Positions 12,401-23,200 of a DNA stretch of 64,000 nt are shown here, piece after piece. The translations under genes were made by a program, and so were the position numbers. The stretch is taken from positions 111,772,643 to 111,836,642 of the forward strand of contig NC_062220.1 in assembly GCF_902686445.1 (NCBI RefSeq). The letters run 5' to 3'. This DNA is from Sciurus carolinensis (taxonomy: Eukaryota; Chordata; Mammalia; Rodentia; Sciuridae). Under the pieces are notes generated by a model. That model saw only the letters and a program-made list of their open reading frames with translations. It had not been told where the DNA came from and made no database searches. The number at the start of each line of letters is the position of its first letter. Within the stretch, counting starts at the first letter, position 1.

Positions 12401-12649
12401 CACAGAGAAGGTAGACAGAGTAGTTGGGAGTTGGGGAAGATTTCATTTCTGTGTAAATATATGCAGAGAGACAGGTCCCTAAAAACAAGAACCAAGCACC
12501 TGGGTTGAAAGCAGATCTCCTTCCTGTTGGGCTGTTCATACAACCCTATGATGGTCAGGATTTTGAAATAGCCATACTTGTGTATGACTATCCCCCTGAG
12601 CACCATATTCTCATTCATCTGCACAACGAGGCCAAGAAAAGGAGACAAC

Positions 12650-12683
12650 ATGACAAAAATTCTCATGACCCTACTGTGCCTTG
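12650..12683 (+). pseudogene. Signal-peptide exon 1 of LILR-like copy 2 (intact)
   Basis: A 34-bp segment reads MTKILMTLLCL plus a split Gly codon, followed by donor GTAAGA. This is very close to the LILR leader start (MTPxLTxLLCLG). Confidence 0.88.
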
Positions 12684-12839
12684 GTAAGATTTGAAGACAA
12701 AGTAAGAGACCCTAGCATAGATGAGACCATAGCCAGGCCCTTATCCATTAGGAGACCACTGGGTTCAAGAGGATACTGAGGAGTAGAGGTCCTCCTCAGG
12801 CTTCATTTCACAAATCTCTTACCAAGAACACTTTTCCAG

Positions 12840-12875
12840 GACTGAGTTTGGGCCCCAGGTTCCAAGTTCAAGCAG
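12840..12875 (+). pseudogene. Signal-peptide exon 2 of LILR-like copy 2 (intact)
   Basis: A 36-bp segment reads (G)LSLGPRFQVQA(G), between a CTTTTCCAG acceptor and a GTGATT donor. The family pattern is LSLGPRTxVQAG. Length and phase are exact. Confidence 0.88.
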
Positions 12876-13049
12876 GTGATTCATTCACCCAATATCCCAT
12901 GTTCCTCCTGTTCGATGTGGAAATGGTGTGCAAAGATGGAGTGCAGCAATACTGCTCTAACCCATAGGATGTTTGTGAGTTCTGGAGCTAATAGCTGGGA
13001 TCTGAAAAGTTGGCAAAGTCTTGGGAACCAGCTTATCATATTTTTCCAG

Positions 13050-13334
13050 AGACTCTCTCCAAACCCACCATCTGAAATGAACCAGGCTCTGTGATCACCT
13101 ATAAGAGGACTATAACCATCTGATATTAGGAGATCCTGGAGGCTCATATAACCACCTGGCTAGAGAAGAAATCCTAAGACCATGGGACAGTCAGTTCCCA
13201 CTGGAGCACAAAAGAAGTCCAATCATCACATCCTATCCATGATAGAGTATCATATAGGGTGATATCTCTGTAATTATTTTAGCCCTGCTGGCTTGACAGA
13301 GCACAGTGATGTCCTGAAACTGTTGGTGAAGTTA
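13050..13334 (+). pseudogene. Ig domain D1 exon, LILR-like copy 2 (broken)
   Basis: After a TTTTTCCAG acceptor the frame reads TLSKPTI, stop, NEPGSVITYKRTITI, stop, Y, stop, matching TLPKPTLWAEPGSVITWGxPVTIWCQ. Two of these stops sit where Trp is expected and the first Ig Cys has become Tyr. After a frameshift near 13150 the pieces YNHLAREEI, PWDSQFPLEH and, in another frame, stop-YLCNYFSPAGLTEHSDVL continue the domain to its end. TGA at 13260-13262 falls on the same codon as the TGA at 4789 in copy 1. The 285-bp length equals the usual D1 exon. The 3' boundary is approximate because of a small deletion. Confidence 0.82.
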
Positions 13335-15653
13335 TTCTCAAGGGTCCTATTTCTAGACTTCATCCTCAGGATAGTAGTCTACTCTCTACACAAAATTGAG
13401 ACTGTTTTTATTGAAAATAATTCTATATCTCATATGAACTTATGTGTTTAGTATTGGGCTTACTAAATAGGCTTCACTCCAGAAAAGAAGATATTCTGTA
13501 TTATGATCCAGGGACTTAACACTATTTATATTGTTCATATACAAACAACTATATGAATGTGCAAGTGTGACCCATGATCAGTATTCATAACTACATGAAG
13601 AATAAAATATATTCTTTATATTTTATTCAAAATATCCAAAGATATCATCCAAAGATAAAATGGATGATGAAACATCAGGTAAACTAATTGGGATGGGGTG
13701 AAGGAGATGCAGCCCCAGATTTTCACCACTTTGCTCCTGAAATTTGGGAACTTCTGATGACCAACATCTCATCCCTGGATACGGATCCTCAACTATTGAA
13801 TAGGTGGAAATTCTCATCTCCAGATTAAACAGGAATCATAGAAGGACTCCATTATCTCATATGTGGGGGACCATTTTTTCTCACTCATCCTCAGCTCATG
13901 GGCTCAGCTAAACCATATTCCAAAGTGTTACAAACTTTTAAGTTCTGAATTTACAAGGTACAGGAAACTGAAGACTCCAACAGGGAGGTCTGAGGAATCA
14001 TTTCTATTACAGAAAAAGGGTTTGCTAAAGAACTAAATTACAATTCTATCACAAGAAGTAGGGAATATAAGAATACAGAGTATAAGGGAGAGACTTGGGT
14101 CTTTTCAAGTTCTCACCACCAACAACTTATATGATTTTCAGAAGCAGCTGATACCATTAGCCCCTTACCAAATGAGTCAGACTCCAAGTTTTGTGAGTAG
14201 GAGAATTCTGAAAAAGGAAACTTGGTTCAGAGGATCAAGTTCAATCAAGGGGAGATAATTTGCCTAGATGGGTGTCCGGGCAACCTAGGATCATTTTAGG
14301 CAGCTCTGACATCAATGGCATTTTCTTCACACTATACTCAATTCCCAAGCCCCAGGATTACACAGTATAGAATATTAACTAGAAAGTCATGGCTTGTTTC
14401 ATCCTGGAGGTCTTTGGTATTCTACTATTTGAGGCTCACTACATCCAGAGAGAAACCCAAGATGCACACAGAAAGTAAACACAAGAGAGAGAATACACCT
14501 TTTGGAGTGGTAGGATCTTGAAAATAAATCTGATGAACCTAGGCAGGTCTGGAAATAATCTGAGTAATAAACTATCTAGAGTGTCAACTGGTCATTTCCA
14601 ATTGGAGGAATCAAGATAGAAGGTCAGAGGCATTGGAGTATTTCAATAGAGGACAACTAAATTTTGATAGTTTTATCTGTATCAAAATTGATTTCATTGA
14701 CTAGATCTCCCTTTCACCCATGTGCTTAAGGCTAGAATCCACATGGCAAGTTTGAGTCCACACCTTTATACATCTTCATGGTCTGGTTCACTATCCTGAA
14801 ACAGTTTTCTTTATTGCTAATTGTGTCTTTCCTTGATGTCCTTTATTGAGTCTTCTTTTCTTCAGTTCAGAGTTTCAAATCTGGTTCAATAATAAATGGG
14901 ATAACATGAGATTCCAACCAAGAAAATTAAATTCAAAATGATGCCCTAGCAACCTATCTAGACCCTACAAGCACTTCACCCATTATCAGATGCTATTTTT
15001 CCATTTTTCCTAGGATGTCATCACTCAAAGTCATCAGACTGGCAATTGAATTGAAAACCATGGTATGCTGATTCTAAAAAATGATCTTTTAAAAAAGTGC
15101 TCTAATTTTTTTTTTTTTTTTTGCATTTGCCAGTTTTGATGGTGCACATATTCCCTGTATGGCCAAATTCAAAGTGCCAATGGAACATCACCAAACACAG
15201 GGTTTGGGAAGTCAAGATCAGAAATGTCTTCACAAATGAATTTGAGTCATCTGCAGCACATCTCACTGACAGCTCTCAAATACACTCATGTTTCATTATA
15301 TTTTCAAGGTAACTATAATTTTAAATTCAGAATTTTGTCACAGTTTGAATGTAAATATGATATCATAATGCTTGCATCTCTACATGAGAGACAAAAAACA
15401 AAAATGGCAGTATCAAATGTAGGAGATAATAGTTATCACATAGAAATCCAATACATTCATGATAGGAATACAAATTACTTCAGTGAATTTGGGGAATGTA
15501 TTGACATGATAGTTTAAAAAAATAGAAACAAGCATAGTTAAAATGCTAACCTAGAGGAAAATGTACACAATTACATGAGATTATAATCATAAGAACTACA
15601 TATAGTAGTGATACTCAGATAAAAATCATAATATTTTAAAAAGGAAAAAAGAG
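13335..15653. other. 3' flank of LILR-like copy 2, no gene
   Basis: 13335-13390 still matches intron 3 of copy 1. About 13400-14780 has no counterpart recognised in unit 1. From about 14790 homology to the copy 1 flank resumes. A T17 run is at about 15107-15122. Confidence 0.55.
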
Positions 15654-16505
15654 TCAACAAATATATGAAATATATATGAAATTTTCAGCATCTCTAGCAA
15701 TTAAGAAATGCAAATTAAAATTACCCTGAGATTTCTTCTCACTCCAGTCAGAATGGCAACAATCAAGTATACAAGTAACAATAAATGTTGGTGAGGATGT
15801 GGGGAAAAGGGTACAATCATACATTACTAGAAGGACTGCTAATTGGTGCAGCAACTGTGGAAAACAGTATGGAGATTCCTCAGAAAACCTGGAATGAAAC
15901 CACCATTTGACCAAGTTATCCCACTCCTTGGTATATACCCAAAAATACTTAAAATCAGCATACTATAGCAACGCAGCCTCATCAATGTTTATAGTAGTTC
16001 AATTCACAATAGCTCAGCTATGAAACCAACATAGGTGCCCTACGACAGAAGAATGGATAAAGAAAATGTGGTATATATACACAATGGAATATTACTTAGC
16101 ATAAAAATAATGACTTTATGACATTTACTAGAAAAGGATGGGTCTGGAGACTATTATGCTCAGTGAAATAAGGCAATCCCAAAAAAACCAAGGTCAAATG
16201 TTCTCTCCCATATATGGATGCAGAATTCACAACAAGGGGATGGAGAAGGCAATAATAAAAGTTCATTGTATTAGATAAAGAGGACTGAAGGGAAGGGATG
16301 AGGAATAGCAAAAAGGAAAGACAGTGGAATTTATCTGATTCAACTTTTCTTTGTACGTATATAAATACACCACAGTGAATCTCCACATCAAGCACAATTA
16401 CAAGACTGGAATCCTAAATAAAATGTACTCTATGTTTATATAAATATGTCAAAATATACTGTACTGTCATGTATAACTAAAAAGAAAAAAATTCTTTAAA
16501 AAAAC
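15654..16505 (+). mobile_element. 5'-truncated L1: ORF2 C-terminus and 3' UTR
   Basis: Sense L1 end with AAGAAATGCAAATTAAAATT, GTTGGTGAGGATGTGGGG, CACCATTTGACC, CACTCCTTGGTATATACCC and ACAATGGAATATTACTTAGC. The 3' UTR follows, ending in an A-rich tail near 16480-16505. Frameshifts break ORF2. It is present in duplication unit 2 only. No convincing target-site duplication was found. Confidence 0.85.
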
Positions 16506-17129
16506 TTGTACTATATTCCTACCATGGCATATTAAACAGTAGTATAAACACACGAATTAGATCTACCAAAGCAACATATATCAATCTTCAAATATGTTGG
16601 TAAATAGAAGAAGATTATGATTTTTTTCTATATTAAAACTATAGAAATTTATCCTCTTACTATTATGGTTGTGCAATGTCAAAAGTCTAGATGTCATCAG
16701 AGATGTACCCTCTTGAATGTTCTAGAACGCATTCTTATTCATCTCTTCCTACCTTCTGGTGACTACAGGTGATCCTTGGCTTTTAGTAGTATGAATACTT
16801 TCTCTTCCTCAGTCTCACAAGGTTGGCTATTCCTGTAACCCTCTGTCTTCACATATTATCCCCTCAGTATGTTTTCTCTTTGTCTATTAAGAATATCAGT
16901 TATATTGGATTATGATCTATTATAATTCAGTAAAATCTTCATTTGATTAAATGTAAAAGACCCTATTTCCAAGGATTTTAGTGTTCACAAGTACTGGGGT
17001 TGAGAATTACAACATATCTCTTTAGGAGTCACTTCAACTTGTAACAACATCAAAGAAAAAAAATGAATGAATAAATTTAACAATAGAGGTGTAATACTTA
17101 TTCACTGAAAATTAAAAACTGAAATAAAA

Positions 17130-18215
17130 TTTTAAAAGAACTAAATAAGTATAAAGATACCCCAGGATCACTAATTGAAAGTCTTAAAGTTGTTTAGTTG
17201 TCTATATTCTCAAAGGAAATATACAGAATCAATGCCATCCTTAACAAAACCCCAATGGCATTTTCTTTATAAGAATGGAAAGTTAACATGGTATGCAAAA
17301 GACCAAAAATAGCCAAAACAAGGAACAGGCTTCTCAATTTCTGAGCTTCCTACAAAGTTATAGTAATCAAATCAATATGGAATTGGCTCAAAGTTAGACA
17401 TATAGATGTGTGGAATAGTATTGAAGAACAAGAAATGAACCCATACATAAAGTCAATTGACTTTAAAAAGGGTTGTTAATACCATTTAATGGGAAAGCAT
17501 TAGTCTCTTTGATAAATTGTGATGTAGAAACTTGGTATTCACACTTAAAAATGAAGTCAAACATTTAACACACATACCTCCCCTCAAAAAACTAAAATGT
17601 ACCATCAATATAGAAGCTGAAATTATAAAACCCCTGGAAGAAAACATAGAAAAATTTTCATGCCTGTTGACCTAACAATAGTTTCTTATATATGGCACCA
17701 CAAAAGCCTAATCAACAAAAAAAAATATTTTGAACTTCACCAAAACTAAAATTGCTATCTACATATGAGAGAGAACATGTGATATTTGCCTGTGTTTGAC
17801 TCATTTTTCCTAAGAAAATGTCCTCCAATTCCATGCATTTTTCTACAAATGATAAGATGTCATGTTTGTGGATGCATAAATAATCCATTTTACTTTTAGA
17901 ATAGTGACTACAAGAATCTGGGAAGGATGAGGAGAAGAAGGGATAGAGTAAGGTTGGATAATAGGCACCAAAACAGAGTTAATAGACATAATGTTTAAGT
18001 GTTCCATGACATACCTGGGGGAGCTATAATTCACAGTAAACTATTTTATATTTTATGAATAACTAAAAGAAAGGGGCTTGAAGTTTCCAAACACAAATTA
18101 ATGATAAAGAGATGGAAATAATAATTATCCTAATCTAATTAGTATATATTATATGCATTATTTAATACTTCTCTGTACCTTATAAATATGTAGAATTATT
18201 ATGTGCTAATCAAAT
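17130..18215 (+). mobile_element. Ancient L1M fragments: sense ORF2, inverted piece, sense 3' UTR
   Basis: 17130-17745 is sense ORF2 (GAATCAATGCCATCC, CCCCAATGGCATTTTC, AAAAGACCAAAAATAGCC, GAACTTCACCAAAACTAAAA). About 17755-17895 reads as antisense L1 (CCTCCAATTCCATGC, then ATAAATAATCCATTTTA). About 17900-18215 is a sense L1MA/MB-type 3' UTR (ATCTGGGAAGGATGAGG ... AAATATGTAGAATTATTATG). The sense-antisense-sense order suggests two insertions or a rearranged one. Confidence 0.65.
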
Positions 18216-18349
18216 GTTTTAAATGTTAAGGATACAGATATGTTAAGTACCTAATTTGATAGATATAATTTGTGTATATGCATTGAGTTATCATGCTATA
18301 TCTTACAAAAGTACAATTAAAATAACTGATTTAAAAAATCAGAAATTAT

Positions 18350-19640
18350 TATCAAGAGAAAAGAAAGGCAATCTACAAAACTGTAAAAACTAATTTCAAA
18401 TCATATGACTGTGGTATACATAACATACAAAGAGTAGTTTTAACTCAACAACAAAAAGACCAACAACCCAATAATTCATTAGCTGATAGAATTAACAACC
18501 CATGAAGAGATGCTCAACATCATCAGTTATTTGGCAAATAAAAATAAAACTATACAGAACCATCACTTCAGATTCACTTGGTTGGCCAAAATTACAAAAA
18601 GAAAAACCATAATAATTAAAAAAAAGAAAAAAAACCACAAAACTGTAAGTAAGTGAAGGAATCGAGGCCCTTATACATTGAGGATGGGAATGTAAAATAG
18701 TTCAACTACTGTGGAAAGAAATTTAGTAGTTCTTTAAAAAATCAAATCTAGAATTACTATAAAACCTAGAATTCTGCTGTGAGGTATATAACTGATATAG
18801 ATTGTCTTTTGTTTCTCAAAACTTCATGTGCTAGAAGCTCAGTACCCATTTTGTTGGTAATGAGGTGGTAGATCTTTTAAGAAGTTGGACTTCCTACAAG
18901 GCAGTTGTGTTATGAAGGCAAAGGTTGCTTCCCTTTCAAATTCTCTGCCATGTAATGATGCAGAAAGTGGGCCCCTCCAGATCCAAGCAGATCCTGGTGC
19001 CATGCTCTTGAATCTCCAGAACTATGAACCAAAAACACCTCTTTCCTTTATACAAAGTACCCATTCTTCAATATTTTGTTATAGTAACAGAAAATGGACT
19101 AAGACAATAACCAAAAATGTCAAAGAAGATATTTAAACACATAATTACATGTACATGAATTTGTATAGAAACACAATTCATGGTAAACAATAGGTTAATA
19201 AAAACCTAAATGTCCAGCAACTGATGAAAAGATAAATAAAATAAAGTATCTCCATACACTGGAATATTACTCATCCATTGAAAATGGAAAATTGGTACAT
19301 GCTACTTTATTGACAAACCTTAAAAATATGAAACTAAGTGATGAAACCAGATTTAAAAATTCAGATCTTCTATGATGCCATTTATATGAGACATCCAGAA
19401 GAAGGAAATACACAGAAAGAGAAAGAAGATTGAAGATTGTCAGGAGCTGTGGAGAGGATGGAATGGAGAGTTACTGCTTAATAGAATGAGTTTCCTTTGG
19501 AGATGAACAAAATATTTTGAAACTGGATACAGGGGGCAGTTGCACAACAATGTGAATTTATTAAACACCACTGAATTTTATACTTTGAAATGGTCAATTC
19601 GGTGTTATGCAAATTTTATATCAATAAAAAGAAATGCAAG
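18350..19640 (+). mobile_element. Ancient L1M fragment, unit 2, split by a MaLR LTR
   Basis: Sense L1M matching the unit 1 copy: CAACAAAAAGACCAACAACCC, GAAGAGATGCTCAACATCATC and GGAATGTAAAATAGTTCAAC. After the LTR come AAATGTCCAGCAACTGATG, ACTGGAATATTACTCATCC and TTATATCAATAAAAAG at the 3' end. It is interrupted at 18793-19106 by an LTR. Confidence 0.8.
18793..19106 (+). mobile_element. MaLR (MST/MLT1-like) solo LTR inserted into L1M
   Basis: It begins TGATATAGATTGTC and ends GGACTAAGACA, with the canonical TG...CA termini. A perfect 5-bp duplication ATAAC (18788-18792 and 19107-19111) flanks it, and the L1M sequence resumes on each side. The matching position in unit 1 (about 8900-8935) has uninterrupted L1M. 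Confidence 0.85.
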
Positions 19641-20410
19641 GAAAAAACACGATTCCCTGTAGATCCCTTATTTCTTTAGAAGTGGAATTGCTATACAATT
19701 GATTTTTATTTGAAGTAGGATGCAAACAAGTCAGAGATGCAGTAAATGACACAGTGCCCAGGCCTTGAAACACTGTTAAAATTTTCTTTTTCACTCTTTA
19801 ATATAATTTTGTTTATTAACCAAGATGAGCACAAGCATTCTTGTATTCGTTAAGCCTTTGGTCATGTGTCCCTCCATTCAGTATTATTATTGCTTCTGAG
19901 TAGCTTGTTGGTCATTCGGGCAGATTTAGGGGTTTCCAAACAGTCCTTTCTCACATAAATGCTCTTGTAACCTACATCTTAATATGGTCATTAAAACTAC
20001 ACCGTATAGAGGCCTCCAAGTCCAGACACATCAATCCTAGAATAACTGAGCAGTGGGTCATTATCATTTTCCTACAATGAGAAAAGTGCTAGAGAAGATG
20101 TTACCTGCTCCAGGTCAACTATCAATAAATGTTCCCCTGCTTTGAAATAAAACCTATGAATTGCCCCCTACTAGTGCTCTTGCTCAATCATCGAGATAGA
20201 ATCCACAATATCAGAGATGACAAAAAAGTAACCACAGTATCAAGTCAGGAGGAAAAAGATAGTGAGGAAACAAAAATTATTCTCAGACATAAATTTTTTA
20301 TAAAGAAAAAAATGCCATTAGGGAGTCAGAGAGAAGTTTGGGAGAAAGGAAACCACAAACCCAGGAAATGAGGGAGGTTATGCTTCTTACTCTAAGTTGG
20401 TTAATAGTCC

Positions 20411-20598
20411 TTCTTTTTTGGTACCAGGGATTGAACCGAGGCACTCAATCATCCTTGCCCCTTTTTGTATTTTATTTAGAGACAGGGTCTTGGTCTCACT
20501 GAGATGCTTAGGGCCTGGCTAAGTCGCTAAGGCTGGCTTTGAGCTCATGATCCTCCTGCCTTTGCCTCTTGAGTCCCTGGAATTATAGGCATGTGCCT
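20411..20598 (-). mobile_element. Dimeric B1/ID SINE (antisense)
   Basis: Reverse-complement order: T-rich tail, GGTACCAGGGATTGAACC (ID half), TTATTTAGAGACAGGGTCTTG, GGCTGGCTTTGAGCTC, TGATCCTCCTGCC and GGAATTATAGGCATGTGCC (B1 half). It is absent at the matching place in unit 1. Confidence 0.85.
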
Positions 20599-20599
20599 T

Positions 20600-22734
20600 A
20601 AATGGCTCAGTGGCTCCTTGAATAGAAACAACAAGGTCATCACTAGGAAGTTTTGGGGAACAGCAAAATTGCTTAGTACAACGAAGGGATATGGTTTCAT
20701 CAATATGAAAGACACAAGGAAGATATAGTTTATACAAAAAAAAAAAATGTCATACAGACTAACCTTCACAGACCTTCACAGTATAGTTGGTGGAGAGACT
20801 ATGGACTTCTCCTGTGTACGGAGTTTGATATTGATGGAAGAGAAAGGGGGTGAAAGCAGCAAGTTTTAAAGGATCTGCTGTAGTTCCAGGTCAAGACAGT
20901 AAATATGCAGCAGATTGTAACCATTACAGACACTATACACATCCTGGGATTCTCCATGGAATTGCTAGCAGAATTACCATAATACTGAGAGCGAGGAAAA
21001 GAAACAGGTCAGAAAGCTGTACTGAAGGTAGACCCAATCATGCTGATCCTACTACAGCTGCATGTGCACCCCAAAGACATCAACCAGTATCTCTCTCCTG
21101 TGTACTCTCAGTCCTCTTGGGGAGAAGTGATAGAGGATGTTGACAATTAGGGTGCAAGAGAACAAGGTAGACCATTGAGACAGAATAGGTATTAGGGTAA
21201 TAGACCACACTTGTCCAGGGGCCCTCCTCCCCTAAGACATGCTAGAGAGGCCTGCAGTGAAACAGATAAGGAAAAGCAAGGAGATCAGACCCAAGTCAGC
21301 AGCCAACTAACTGTTGGTGCTGCTCAGCTTTAGTTCTGACACAGACACCCAGAAAAGCCCAGACTCCGAGATGGCAAGGAAACAAATCAGGGGCCACCAG
21401 CTAAAAATCTGTCCACTTCATTACTAAGTAAATGTCAGTTTGTCATCTCCACTGTCATTCAGTTATCTAATGAGTGATGAATATGAAATCAGTAAGCAAT
21501 GAGCAAAATATTGGTGCTGAGACCTTAAGAACCGGCCTTTTGCCTGTTGACCCAATAAGTAGAACTAGCTGCATTATCAAAGCAGCATGAATATTACCTG
21601 AAGAAGTTACTGTTTGCCACTAGCAAATGTGCTTTTTTGAAAAAGGTTTTCACAAAACACTTTTAAAGTTATTTCAAATCTGGTTAAGTTGAAATTTTTA
21701 AAAACTTCATTTTTAATCTATAGTGATTTTTTCCAACTTCATTTTTTTCAAAAGGTCAAAATATAAAAACCTGCAAGTACCAACTAATCAAACTTCTAAA
21801 TTTTTTTTAAAATTGTACATGAATTTTTGATGGAAGATTGGTGCCCCCAATTCCCAAGGCTGTCAATGGTTAAATGTACAAATTTTGAAATCAACATTTG
21901 CAAGTTATCAGAAGTACATCCAAAAGCAAACAACATTAGCAAATATATTATATAATATTGGTTATTAAAATGAAACTACTGAGGTATACCTATTTAAAGT
22001 AAAAGAAATAACTTACTATTTTAAATTATTTTGTATACTATTAATGTATTCTTTATGATCTTCTCATCCATTCTACTTCCTACCCATCTGATGTCAAGGT
22101 AAATACAGTTTTATATAAGTAACACCATCTAATATTGAATAGGATTATAAAAATGATTTTAATATGAGTCAATGTGAAAAACAAATTTCATTAAAATATC
22201 AAATAAGAACATTCAACTCTTTGGGAATTTCAGAAAATTTTATATTTTGAATTGACATGATTTTATCAGTATTTTAAAACGTGAAATTTTTGTATTCACA
22301 TACCACACAAATTTCACAATTTAGCTAAGAGCTAAAGACAAAATAAACTTAATTGTTTTCTAAGAATTTCTTGATCACCACATCCTAGACTGAGGACTGA
22401 CTCCATCCCTTAAATATTATTGTGAGATTCAAGGTTCTTCAGCCATTTTTAATTAAAAGTTTTTTGAGTCTCATTCCAAAATTTGGAACTCAAAAATACC
22501 ATGCGAGTCATTTTAGAAAAAAGAAAAATTGAATATCCAACAAAATTTTGTGTGATTATTTCTGAATAATAGGTTATGAATAAATTTGTTTCTTTGATAC
22601 AGGTTTTCAAGTTCTGTATTATATTGTTAGCATATATTTTCATTATACCATATTTATAATATATTTCTATTTTATGATAAAATATTCATTGTTAAAATAA
22701 ATATCAAAATTATCTTTTCAACTTTTCATTTCTG
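20600..22734. other. No gene; unassigned block of higher GC at 20850-21540
   Basis: 20850-21540 is less AT-rich than its surroundings and might be an unrecognised LTR, but no ends, duplication or family motif were identified. 21600-22734 is AT-rich and featureless. Confidence 0.4.
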
Positions 22735-23200
22735 ATGAAGCAAATCAGTCCAGCAGTGTGTTGTGGAGATTTGAGATATGCATCCATACAGAAATCCACA
22801 TGCAATTTTTTATACCAGCTTTATTTACCATCACAAAAACCTGAAAGGAATCAGGATACTCTTCAAAAGGTAAATAGAAAACAAACTATGATATTAGAAA
22901 CAATAGGTATTAATCAGTAATAAAAGGAAATGAACTACAAAAAGGCAGGAGTGAAACTTAAATGCATAATACTCAGTTGAAGAAGCCAGTCTGAATGACT
23001 ACGAACTATGATTCCCATTATCTGACAGATCAGTGGCTCTTAAAGTTTGGAGAAACAGGGAGTTGAATAAATAAAGGATGGTTGATATTTTTTAGGGAGG
23101 AGAAACTATTCTGTATGATGCTGTAGTGGTAAAAATAAGTATTGAATATTTGTCAAAAAACCATAGAATCTTACAAGACAAAGATTAACCTTCTGCACAC
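22735..23200 (+). mobile_element. Ancient L1M 3' end
   Basis: Decayed sense L1: GGAATCAGGATACTCTTC, AAAAGGAAATGAACTAC, TGATTCCCATTATCTGAC, then ATAAGTATTGAATATTTGTC and AAAAACCATAGAATCTTAC, which match the 3' region of older L1M subfamilies. Further L1-like 3' pieces may reach about 23460. No coding capacity is left. Confidence 0.5.

Larger units (their letters stand above)
12650..13334 (+). pseudogene. LILR/PIR-like leukocyte Ig-like receptor pseudogene, copy 2
   Basis: Second relic of the same gene, about 9.1 kb downstream of copy 1 and on the same strand. It retains both signal-peptide exons and D1, with introns of 156 and 174 bp. The two-exon leader is open and flanked by consensus splice sites, and is closer to the family consensus than copy 1. 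D1 carries at least four stops and one frameshift. No D2 or D3 could be recognised before the conserved 3' flank resumes near 14790; about 1.4 kb of unrelated sequence lies in their place. A 5' UTR resemblance (CTGCACAACGAGGCC shortly before the ATG) also fits LILR genes. Confidence 0.83.
12400..20600 (+). repeat. Tandem segmental duplication, unit 2
   Basis: Same block order as unit 1, but lengthened by insertions absent from unit 1: a young L1 3' end (15654-16505), L1M material (17130-18215), a MaLR LTR (18793-19106) and a dimeric SINE (20411-20598). D2 and D3 are missing. Confidence 0.7.

Noticed and set aside
12250..12666. 138-codon open frame on the minus strand
   Set aside because: It runs opposite to, and overlaps, the 5' UTR and leader exon of the LILR-like copy 2, with no family resemblance.
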